Assembly: GCA_947383145.1 (NCBI GenBank)
Contig: CANDCH010000017.1
Span: 1-44,792, forward strand
Source of the DNA: an uncultured bacterium
GTDB lineage: Bacteria; Bacillota; Clostridia; Oscillospirales; Oscillospiraceae
Direction of reading: 5' to 3'
DNA: 44,792 nt
Part shown: positions 1 through 5,882 of the stretch, one piece after another
Position numbering within the stretch: the stretch's first letter is position 1
Layout: each line of letters opens with the position of its first letter
Position numbers and translations under genes: made by a program
Notes under the pieces: generated by a model
Told to the model about the DNA's origin: nothing
What the model saw: the letters and a program-made list of their open reading frames with translations, nothing else
Database searches by the model: none

Positions 1-9
1 GGTTTCGGC

Positions 10-85
10 TGGTGGAGACTACAGAACTCGAATCTGTGACCTCTTGCGTGTGAAGCAAGCGCTCTACCGGCTGAGCTAAGCCTCC
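10..85 (-). tRNA. tRNA-Val (anticodon CAC)
   Basis: Read on the minus strand, this folds as a complete 76-nt cloverleaf. The acceptor arm GGAGGCT pairs with AGTCTCC, the T-arm has GTTCGAGTTC-like sequence, and the 3' CCA is encoded. The anticodon stem CTTGC/GCAAG holds loop TTCACAC, giving CAC, which reads GTG (Val). It is the last of three tRNAs transcribed leftwards from one promoter. Confidence 0.95.
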
Positions 86-89
86 ATAT

Positions 90-164
90 TGGTGACCCGG
101 ACGGGAATCGAACCCGTGTTACCGCCGTGAAAGGGCGGTGTCTTAGCCGCTTGACCACCGGGCC
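90..164 (-). tRNA. tRNA-Glu (anticodon TTC)
   Basis: A 75-nt minus-strand cloverleaf with encoded CCA. The acceptor GGCCCGG pairs with CCGGGTC (one wobble), and the anticodon stem CCGCC/GGCGG holds loop CTTTCAC with anticodon TTC (GAA, Glu). Only four bases separate it from tRNA-Val, so the two are surely co-transcribed. Confidence 0.96.
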
Positions 165-230
165 GTGGCGCCCGAGGCGGGCAGGGTCAGAGCGGGGCCC
201 GAAGAAGCGGCCATCGCCGCTTCTTCGGGA

Positions 231-307
231 TGGTAGCGGCGACTGGATTCGAACCGGTGACAACTCGGGTATGAACCGAGTGCTCTAGCCAACTGAGCTA
301 CGCCGCC
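231..307 (-). tRNA. tRNA-Met (anticodon CAT)
   Basis: A 77-nt minus-strand cloverleaf with encoded CCA. The acceptor GGCGGCG pairs with CGCCGCT, and anticodon stem CTCGG/CCGAG holds loop TTCATAC. The acceptor arm and T-arm look like an elongator Met tRNA rather than an initiator, which would show a 1:72 mismatch of the C-A type. A lysidine-modified tRNA-Ile with CAT cannot be excluded by eye. It is first in the Met-Glu-Val transcript. Confidence 0.93.
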
Positions 308-347
308 ATTTTGTCCTACTGATGCCGCCCTGACAGGGGCAAGTGAT

Positions 348-376
348 AGTGTACCCCATTTTCTCGGAAATGTCAA
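348..376 (-). promoter_or_regulatory. Promoter of the tRNA cluster
   Basis: On the minus strand a TTGACA -35 box (371-376) and a TACACT -10 box (348-353) are separated by exactly 17 bases. The first tRNA (Met) begins about 40 bases downstream. Confidence 0.85.
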
Positions 377-397
377 CCTTTTTTTCGCGGGTTTTTG

Positions 398-435
398 AAA
401 AAATCCGGGGACCGCCCTTTGGCGGCCCCCGCGGT
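398..435 (-). terminator. Intrinsic terminator after the LtaS-like gene
   Basis: On the minus strand a GC-rich hairpin (GGGGGCCGCC with loop AAAG and GGCGGTCCCC) is followed directly by ATTTTTT. It lies 15 bases past the stop codon of the sulfatase-fold gene. Confidence 0.85.
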
Positions 436-449
436 GTAGTCAAAACGGC

Positions 450-2306
450 TCAGCCGTCAAAATGGTGGAGCCGGTAGTAGCCTAATTCCCGGAATGTCCG
501 AACCAGCTCCGCCTGGTCCGCGCTGGGCTCCCGCACCAGCTCGCCCCCGGCGGTGAGGCAGGCGCCGTAGTTGTGGATCACCGGCAGCTCCCTGCGGATG
601 CCCTCCACCGCCTGCATATAGGCGTCCCCGTCCCAGCCCAGCCGTTCAAACAGCACATTCATCAGGAAGCAGGGGGAGATGTCCGGTCCCCGGCCCGTCA
701 TCTGGGTGCCCAGCGCCGCCTTGGCGGCGTCGTTGGCCCAGATCAGGTAGCTGGTGGACCAGTAGTCGTAAAAGCTGTCCTTGGAGCCCTGACTCAGATC
801 GACGCCAAGACCCTGGTATACGCTGTTGCCGTTGCCCAGCCAGGGCTTGTGGTCGCCGAAGAGCACCAGAACAATGGGCTTGTCCGACGCCCGGAAGGCG
901 TCCACCATCACCTTGAGGTGCTCCTGGGTGTTTTTCACCGACCCCAGGTAGTTGGATAAAATATACCGGGAGGCCTCGTCCAGCTCCTGATTTCCAATGA
1001 AATCCTCCGCCTCACCCCACCAGCACTCGTCGCCGCCGTAAGGCCCGTGGCCCTGATAGGACACGGAGAAGGAGAACAGCGGCGCGTCCCCCTCCAGCTG
1101 CTCCAGGATGGAGGCGGTGAGGGTGGGCATAAAGGTGTAGTCCCAGGCGGTGGGCTCGCCGGTGAGGGCGTAGTAGCAGTCCTCGGTGAAGCGGTAGGCG
1201 TCAAAGCCCAGGTAAGCGTTGACGTTCTGCCGGTTATAGAACCAGTTGTAGCTGGGGTGGTCGCCGGTGGCCCGGTAGCCCTGGCTCTTCAAGTACCACA
1301 CGTAGGAGGAGGTGTCCGTCCGGAAGTCGTAATCCTCCCCGCCCGCGCCGGTGAGGAAGGCCCGCTCGGTGTTGACGGTGCCCCCGGCGAAGATGTTGGT
1401 GAGCAGGCGGCCGGAATAGCTCTCCTCCTCCAGGGCGTGATAGTAGGCGTACACGTCTTCGCTGAGCTCCACCTCCTCCAGGTCGGAGAAGTCGCTGAAG
1501 GCCTCCAGCATGATCCCCACGATGTTCACCTTTTTGTCCTCCGGGATGTCCCCGTCCTCATACTGTGCCAGCAGCCGGGCGGCCTCCTGGGCGTCGTAGC
1601 CCTCCGGCGGGCGGGGCAGGGCGGATTTGACGCTGTGGAGGAAGGGGTAGAGCAGCCCCCGGGACACATACTGTTGGGTGGTGGACCACTGGTTGATGTG
1701 CTCCAGATTGGCGTTGGCCTGATAGACCCGGTCGCTGCCGTACACCGGGGCCAGGGCCAGGGCGCAGGCCAGGGACAGTCCCGCCGCCAGCGCCCGCCCG
1801 CAGCCCCTGGGCCGTCCCCGGGCCAGCAGGGCCAGCAGGAGAATGGAGACCAGCGCGCCCGCCAGGGCGATTGCCAGCTTGCCGAAGAGGAACAGCCGGT
1901 ACTTGCCCGCCATGTTGCCCGCCTCTCCCAGCAGCAGCAGGTCGGCGGCCACCACGGGGTCGTCCCGGAAGAACAGCTTATAGGTGTTGCCCGCCGACAG
2001 CCCCAGCACCGGCAGGGCGGCGAGGGCGTAGGCCAGCCACGCCCGCCCGGTGAGCCCGTAGAGCAGGGCGGCCAGCACCACCGGCGGCAGCAGGTTGAGG
2101 GCCAGCAGGCCGGGGTGGGCCAGGTAGTCCCAGAACAGCTCCCAGCCGTACTGCCCCGGCGCCATCACCAGGGACAGCATTCCCAGGACCAGGGCCGCAC
2201 CCCCCAGCAGCAGGGCGTTCCACACCCAGAACGCCGCCCGGCGTCCCTTGGACAGCCCGTCCCCCGGGCGTGGCTGAAATAAGAAGCAGGAGAATAGACG
2301 TTTCAT
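450..2306 (-). CDS. LTA synthase-like membrane sulfatase-fold protein
   Basis: A 618-aa membrane enzyme of the LtaS/phosphoglycerol transferase family, which moves glycerol phosphate from phosphatidylglycerol to envelope glycans outside the cell. Five hydrophobic segments occupy about residues 24-190. The extracellular sulfatase-like domain starts near 260. Metal/active-site motifs are visible: MLEAFSD (Glu near 268), FAGGTVNTE (candidate catalytic Thr near 310), SYQGHGPY, and FGDHKPW (Asp/His near 485-486). The start was chosen at the second Met: a GGGAGG site lies 7 bases before it, and the upstream ATG at 2321 overlaps that site. The exact substrate (lipoteichoic acid or another glycerol-phosphate glycan) cannot be told from the sequence. 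Confidence 0.9.
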   Translation of the reverse strand: MKRLFSCFLFQPRPGDGLSKGRRAAFWVWNALLLGGAALVLGMLSLVMAPGQYGWELFWDYLAHPGLLALNLLPPVVLAALLYGLTGRAWLAYALAALPVLGLSAGNTYKLFFRDDPVVAADLLLLGEAGNMAGKYRLFLFGKLAIALAGALVSILLLALLARGRPRGCGRALAAGLSLACALALAPVYGSDRVYQANANLEHINQWSTTQQYVSRGLLYPFLHSVKSALPRPPEGYDAQEAARLLAQYEDGDIPEDKKVNIVGIMLEAFSDFSDLEEVELSEDVYAYYHALEEESYSGRLLTNIFAGGTVNTERAFLTGAGGEDYDFRTDTSSYVWYLKSQGYRATGDHPSYNWFYNRQNVNAYLGFDAYRFTEDCYYALTGEPTAWDYTFMPTLTASILEQLEGDAPLFSFSVSYQGHGPYGGDECWWGEAEDFIGNQELDEASRYILSNYLGSVKNTQEHLKVMVDAFRASDKPIVLVLFGDHKPWLGNGNSVYQGLGVDLSQGSKDSFYDYWSTSYLIWANDAAKAALGTQMTGRGPDISPCFLMNVLFERLGWDGDAYMQAVEGIRRELPVIHNYGACLTAGGELVREPSADQAELVRTFRELGYYRLHHFDG

Positions 2307-2331
2307 CGCAGGGCCTCCCATATCAGATGTA

Positions 2332-2367
2332 CAATACCGGCGGCGGGGATTCCCGCCGCCGGTATTG
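2332..2367. terminator. Perfect 16-bp hairpin between glyS and the LtaS-like gene
   Basis: Two perfectly complementary 16-base arms (2332-2347 and 2352-2367) flank loop GATT. It lies 60 bases past the glyS stop and 26 bases before the next start codon. No clear T-run follows on either strand, so it may be a weak terminator, a transcript-end stabiliser or an attenuator. Confidence 0.55.
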
Positions 2368-2428
2368 TATCACAGTTCAGCCCGCCGCGCACGGGCACAG
2401 TGGGTGTTTTAACGGAAAGTTAAGAAAC

Positions 2429-3853
2429 TCAGTAGGCCAGCTTTTCCTCCAGCCAGCTCTTCAGCTGGCTGATGGGCACCCGGACCTGATCCATGGTGTC
2501 CCGGTCCCGGATGGTGACGGCGTGATCCGCCTCGGTTTTGCCGTCCCCCACGGTGGCGAAGTCCACGGTGACGCAGTAGGGGGTGCCGATCTCGTCCTGG
2601 CGGCGGTAGCGCTTGCCGATGGAGCCTGCGTCGTCGAAGTCCGCCATGAAGTACTTGGACAGCTCTGCCTGGATCTCCCGGGCCTTGTCGGACAGCTTCT
2701 TGGACAGAGGGAGCACCGCGCACTTGAAGGGGGCCAGGGCGGGGTGGAGGCGCAGCACGGTGCGCACGTCGTTCTTCTCCGCGTCCACCACCTCCTCGTC
2801 GTAGGCGTTGCACAGGAAGGCCAGCAGCATCCGCTCCACCCCCAGGGAGGGCTCGATGACATAGGGGACGTAGTGCTCGTTGGTCTCCTGGTCGAAGTAG
2901 GTCAGGTCCTTGCCGGAGGTGTTCTGGTGGGCGGTGAGGTCGAAGTCGGTGCGGCTGGCCACCCCCCACAGCTCGCCCCAGTCGGTGAAGGGGAAGGCGA
3001 ACTCGAAGTCGGTGGTGGCGTTGGAGTAGTGGCTGAGCTCCTCGGGGTCGTGGTCCCGGAGGCGCAGGTTCTCGTCCCGGATGCCCAGGTCCAGCAGCCA
3101 CTGGTGGCAGAAGTTTTTCCAATACTTGAACCACTCCAGCTCGGTGTCCGGCTTGCAGAAGAACTCCAGCTCCATCTGCTCGAACTCCCGGGTGCGGAAG
3201 ATGAAGTTGCCCGGGGTGATCTCGTTGCGGAAGGACTTGCCGATCTGGCCGATGCCGAAGGGCAGCTTCCGCCGGGTGGTGCGCTGGACGTTGACGAAGT
3301 TGGTGAAGATGCCCTGGGCGGTTTCGGGCCGCAGGTAGACGGTGTTCTTGGCGTCCTCGGTGACCCCCTGGAAGGTCTTGAACATCAGGTTGAACTGGCG
3401 GATGTCCGTCCAGTTGAATTTGCCGCAGGTGGGACAGGGGATCTGGTGCTCGTCGATGAAGGCCTTCATCTCGGCCTGGCTCATGGCGTCCACGCTGCGG
3501 TCCAGCTGGAAGCCGTTCTCCTGGCACCAGTCCTCGATGACCTTGTCGGCGCGGAAGCGCTCGTGGCACTCCTTGCAGTCCATCAGCGGGTCGGAGAAGC
3601 CGCCCACGTGGCCGGAGGCCACCCAGACCTGGGGGTTCATGAGGATGGCGGCGTCCAGCCCCACGTTGTAGGGGTTCTCCTGGACGAACTTCTTCCACCA
3701 GGCCTTTTTCACGTTGTTTTTCAGCTCCACCCCCAGCGGGCCGTAGTCCCAGGTGTTGGCCAGCCCGCCGTAGATCTCAGACCCGGCGAAGATGAAGCCC
3801 CGGGCTTTGCACAAGGCCACGATTTTTTCCATGGATTTTTCGCTGTTTTTCAT
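2429..3853 (-). CDS. glyS: Glycyl-tRNA synthetase (single-chain, alpha2 type)
   Basis: A 474-aa class II synthetase that charges tRNA-Gly, of the length and type common in Gram-positive bacteria rather than the alpha2beta2 enzyme. It shows the N-terminal [16 protein letters not shown] signature, motif 2 FRNEITPG, motif 3 [10 protein letters not shown], and two Cys pairs (CKEC, CPTC) in the insertion that usually binds zinc. The start is supported by AAGGAG nine bases upstream. It is the second gene of a unit led by a T-box with glycine specifier candidates. A small membrane-protein gene lies between the T-box and this gene, with a 34-base gap. Confidence 0.97.
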   Translation of the reverse strand: MKNSEKSMEKIVALCKARGFIFAGSEIYGGLANTWDYGPLGVELKNNVKKAWWKKFVQENPYNVGLDAAILMNPQVWVASGHVGGFSDPLMDCKECHERFRADKVIEDWCQENGFQLDRSVDAMSQAEMKAFIDEHQIPCPTCGKFNWTDIRQFNLMFKTFQGVTEDAKNTVYLRPETAQGIFTNFVNVQRTTRRKLPFGIGQIGKSFRNEITPGNFIFRTREFEQMELEFFCKPDTELEWFKYWKNFCHQWLLDLGIRDENLRLRDHDPEELSHYSNATTDFEFAFPFTDWGELWGVASRTDFDLTAHQNTSGKDLTYFDQETNEHYVPYVIEPSLGVERMLLAFLCNAYDEEVVDAEKNDVRTVLRLHPALAPFKCAVLPLSKKLSDKAREIQAELSKYFMADFDDAGSIGKRYRRQDEIGTPYCVTVDFATVGDGKTEADHAVTIRDRDTMDQVRVPISQLKSWLEEKLAY

Positions 3854-3887
3854 AACATTACACTCCTTATCAGATAATTGACATAGA

Positions 3888-4217
3888 TTATTCCCGGTTC
3901 AGATAACGGTAGAGCCGCCAGTTGATGAAGACACCTGAGAAATAGGCGTAGGCCAGAACGATGCAGTTCCAGACTGTGTACCAGGGTTCCGGCATCCGGT
4001 CCATGATGAGATATTCCATCAAAAGGGTGGGAATGCCAAACACGCCGATGAACAGTCCGATCAGGCGTACCGTATAGCCACAATGCCGGTCAAATTCTTT
4101 TCCCGTGTACGTTGGTTTGCCGGCCAGGTACTGAACGGAGCGCTTCCCGTGCAGAAACGTCAGCCCCAAAAAGGACAGCCAGATAAACCAAGGCGCTTTG
4201 GGCCGGCCCTTCTTCAT
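3888..4217 (-). CDS. Small membrane protein, first gene after the glycine T-box
   Basis: A 109-aa protein with three hydrophobic stretches (about residues 8-24, 50-70 and 80-102) and a basic N-terminus. I recognise no family. The start was chosen at the Met preceded by GGGAGGTG with a 5-base gap; an in-frame ATG 15 bases upstream lacks a ribosome site. It lies directly downstream of the T-box terminator and upstream of glyS, so glycine-tRNA charging should control it too. A glycine or peptide transport role would fit, but nothing in the protein shows it. Confidence 0.75.
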   Translation of the reverse strand: MKKGRPKAPWFIWLSFLGLTFLHGKRSVQYLAGKPTYTGKEFDRHCGYTVRLIGLFIGVFGIPTLLMEYLIMDRMPEPWYTVWNCIVLAYAYFSGVFINWRLYRYLNRE

Positions 4218-4242
4218 GCAGACACCTCCCAAAAAACGAAAA

Positions 4243-4269
4243 CGCCCCGAGCCGGTATGGCTCAGGGCG
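4243..4269 (-). terminator. Terminator of the T-box leader
   Basis: Minus-strand hairpin CGCCCTGAGCC / GGCTCGGGGCG with a 5-base loop, followed by TTTTCGTTTTTT. It lies 14-26 bases before the Shine-Dalgarno of the membrane-protein gene. Confidence 0.85.
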
Positions 4270-4274
4270 AACAG

Positions 4275-4446
4275 TTGTCACGCTCCGCAAGGGTCTGGAC
4301 GCTCGGTCGCTTTCCCTTCGACTCGGGCCGGTCTGCGCCCGGGTCTCGCCTTCGGCTCGGTCGGCGGTAATCGCTTGCCGCCGGCAAGCACCGCCCCTCG
4401 CTCCGGTCCAAGCTCCCTCGCGGCCCCTTGCTCCGCGCTTCTTCTT
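4275..4446 (-). repeat. Structured intergenic repeat, copy C (inside the T-box leader)
   Basis: Minus-strand copy of the family also found at 5453-5726 and 8587-8880. In order it has GAAGCGCGGAGC, CCGGAGCGA, a middle stem GGCGGT / ACCGCC enclosing the hairpin GCTTGCC-GGC-GGCAAGC, then CCGAGCCGAAGG, and the 3' signature GCGGAGCGTGACAA. A second GAGTCGAAGGG motif is present, with an outer GGGCC/GGCCC pairing. Stem sequences differ from the other copies but keep pairing. Confidence 0.8.
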
Positions 4447-4639
4447 GTCCGCGGTTCCACCTGAATTCACGCCTGCGGCGTGCGCTCCTGCCCGGTAACG
4501 GCGGGGGCCGCCGGGCCATTTCCTGCCCGGACTCGGGAGGGCCTTCCCGCCGCGCCTTCGGGGGACTCGCACCGCCCGTCCCCTCTCTGAAAGCCCCGTG
4601 CGCGGGGTACTGTTCTCCGTCACTGCTTTGGTGGAAGCC

Positions 4640-4668
4640 ACTTTATCACCTTTTCCCCGGCCTGTCAA
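4640..4668 (-). promoter_or_regulatory. Promoter of the T-box-glyS transcript
   Basis: Minus-strand TTGACA (4663-4668) and TAAAGT (4640-4645) with a 17-base spacer, just upstream of the T-box. Confidence 0.85.
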
Positions 4669-4691
4669 GGGGTGGAACGGGAAAAGGGGGC

Positions 4692-4949
4692 TCAGCCCTC
4701 TTTTTTGGGGCGGATCAGGTGGATCAGGCCCAGGATCAGGAACACCGCGCCGATGACAATCAGCGCCGCCGCCCCCGCCATCAGGTACATCTGGGTGCGG
4801 CCCTCGCTCCGGGTGGTCACGCCCTCCACGAAGGTGAAATCCCCGCCCAGCACCCACATGACCGCCCCCAGCGCGGCCATGCCGGCGCCCTCCAGAAGCT
4901 CCTTGAGGGCGTTTTTTCGCGCCGTGGCGCGGTTTTGCTTGTCGTCCAT
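4692..4949 (-). CDS. Small two-helix membrane protein
   Basis: An 85-aa protein. A short charged N-terminus (residues 1-18) is followed by two hydrophobic helices (about 21-41 and 54-79) and a basic tail ending RPKKEG. AAAAGGAGG lies 9 bases before the ATG. It has its own promoter and sits divergently from zapA. I do not recognise a family, and nothing shows function beyond membrane location. Confidence 0.75.
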   Translation of the reverse strand: MDDKQNRATARKNALKELLEGAGMAALGAVMWVLGGDFTFVEGVTTRSEGRTQMYLMAGAAALIVIGAVFLILGLIHLIRPKKEG

Positions 4950-5000
4950 GCCAATACGCCTCCTTTTGGCCGCGTCCCCGGACGGGGCGCGTTTTCGAGA

Positions 5001-5029
5001 AGCATAGCATGGGCGGGCGGAAAAGTCAA
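5001..5029 (-). promoter_or_regulatory. Promoter of the 85-aa membrane protein gene
   Basis: Minus-strand TTGACT (5024-5029) and TATGCT (5001-5006) with a 17-base spacer. The TATGCT is preceded by TGC (extended -10). Confidence 0.8.
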
Positions 5030-5091
5030 GGCGGGCGCCGGTGAAAATTCAGCGGTCTTTTATACTTTTTTCATTTCCTTTTCCAAAGGGG

Positions 5092-5102
5092 TGTGCTATA
5101 AT
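5092..5102 (+). promoter_or_regulatory. Extended -10 promoter of zapA
   Basis: TATAAT at 5097-5102 is preceded by GTGTGC, giving a TGn extended -10. No good -35 box lies 17 bases upstream. The zapA start is 36 bases downstream. Confidence 0.6.
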
Positions 5103-5137
5103 ATACCGTATGAAAAACTGCTCAGGAGGGGACCGCC

Positions 5138-5452
5138 ATGCAAAACCGCATCACCGTCACCGTGGGTGGACTGAAATACACGCTGTTGGCCGCAGAGGAC
5201 GAGAGCTATGTCCACCGGGTGGCCGCCTATGTGAACGAGAAGCTGAAGGAGACGGCCAAGGCGGGGGGCGCGTCCCAGATGGACTGCGCCGTGCTCACCG
5301 CCATCAACATCGCCGACGACCGCTTCAAGGAGCAGGAGGCGTCGGTGGACCTGCGGCGGCAGATCAAGGACCTGCTGGAGGAGAACGCCAAGCTGAAGCT
5401 GGAGCTGAGCGAGGCCAAGCGGGAGATATTCAAATTGCAGCAGAAGCGGTAA
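5138..5452 (+). CDS. zapA: Cell division protein ZapA
   Basis: A 104-aa cytoplasmic protein of the ZapA family, which bundles FtsZ protofilaments at the division ring. The N-terminal part (ITVTVGGLKYTLLAAEDESYV) is the beta-rich head, and residues about 55-104 form a charged coiled coil rich in Leu, Glu and Lys. CAGGAGGGG precedes the ATG at a good distance. The stop codon is immediately followed by the first copy of the structured intergenic repeat; zapA, the U32 gene, maf, mreC and mutS all run in the same direction. Confidence 0.93.
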   Translation: MQNRITVTVGGLKYTLLAAEDESYVHRVAAYVNEKLKETAKAGGASQMDCAVLTAINIADDRFKEQEASVDLRRQIKDLLEENAKLKLELSEAKREIFKLQQKR

Positions 5453-5589
5453 GCGCGAGCTTAGGCGCGCCGCCCCGGATGGACCGGAGCGAGGATGAAA
5501 AACCAGGATTTGCGGAGCAAATCTGTTTTTTATCCGAGTCGAAGGGAAGCCGGGGCGGGCCGCGCGCCCAAAGCGAGCGTGATAAGGGA
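5453..5589 (+). repeat. Structured intergenic repeat, copy A1
   Basis: The first of two tandem units with a 137-base period, starting directly after the zapA stop. It pairs as an outer stem (GCCCCGG with CCGGGGC, extended by GGCGCGC with GCGCGCC), a middle stem (GGATGAAAAAC with GTTTTTTATCC) and an inner hairpin GATTTGC-GGA-GCAAATC. Unpaired CGGAGCGA and CCGAGTCGAAGGG flank the middle stem. The 3' end carries GCGAGCGTGATAA. Confidence 0.9.
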
Positions 5590-5726
5590 GCGCGAGCTTA
5601 GGCGCGCCGCCCCGGATGGACCGGAGCGAGGATGAAAAACCAGGATTTGCGGAGCAAATCTGTTTTTTATCCGAGTCGAAGGGAAGCCGAGGCGGGCCGC
5701 GCGCCCAACGCGAGCGTGATATCGTC
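5590..5726 (+). repeat. Structured intergenic repeat, copy A2
   Basis: Second tandem unit. It differs from A1 at only about two positions up to the GCGAGCGTGAT signature (CCGGGGC becomes CCGAGGC; CCAAAGC becomes CCAACGC). The near identity points to a recent duplication or ongoing homogenisation. Confidence 0.9.
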
Positions 5727-5787
5727 GGGGCAAGTTCCGCATCGCTCGTTTTCGCCTGCGGCGAAAGCTTGTTCGCTCCACTGCCCC
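5727..5787 (-). repeat. Related inverted element D
   Basis: On the minus strand an outer stem GGGGCA / TGCCCC encloses GTGGAGCGA, a CAAG / CTTG pairing and the hairpin TTTCGCC-GCA-GGCGAAA. It shares the GGAGCGA motif and nested layout of the family but lacks the GAGTCGAAG motif and has the opposite orientation. It may be a second subfamily. Confidence 0.55.
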
Positions 5788-5793
5788 TCCTCT

Positions 5794-5825
5794 CCCCGCA
5801 AAGCCTGACGGGCGGCTTTGCGGGG
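5794..5825. repeat. Perfect 12-bp hairpin before the U32 gene
   Basis: Arms CCCCGCAAAGCC (5794-5805) and GGCTTTGCGGGG (5814-5825) flank an 8-base loop. No T-run follows on the plus strand, so it may be an attenuator or RNA-stabilising hairpin rather than a classical terminator. It lies 58 bases before the U32 start. Together with the elements above it fills the 430-base gap after zapA. Confidence 0.6.
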
Positions 5826-5882
5826 GCCCGATAAGAGCCGCTCCCGCGGTACGATAAACAGCCAAGAAATGAGAGAACGACT

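Larger units (their letters stand above)
4231..4633 (-). promoter_or_regulatory. T-box riboswitch (glycine specifier), carrying an inserted repeat
   Basis: On the minus strand this leader has a T-box Stem I distal region (AGAGAG followed by GGTGCGAG, 4560s-4590s), two GAAGGC candidates for the specifier loop (GGC at 4541-4543 or 4554-4556, both glycine), and the T-box sequence AGGTGGAACCGCGG (4449-4462). It ends in a GC-rich terminator hairpin (4243-4269) with a T-rich tail (4231-4242). Uncharged tRNA-Gly would bind and prevent termination, switching on the membrane-protein gene and glyS. Unusually, about 180 bases separate the T-box sequence from the terminator, and a repeat-family copy occupies them. 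The fold was not computed. Confidence 0.85.

Noticed and set aside
2270-3877. Very long open frames on the strand opposite glyS, and similar long frames opposite the U32, mutS and glpK genes.
   Set aside because: They are antisense shadows caused by high GC and biased codon use; they lack ribosome sites and family features, while the opposing genes are certain.
5453-5834. Possible small proteins read through the repeat copies (for example frames containing MDRSEDEKPGFAEQIC).
   Set aside because: The frame simply follows the repeat unit and is repeated with it. No ribosome site is present, and the nucleotide-level stem pairing is the better explanation.
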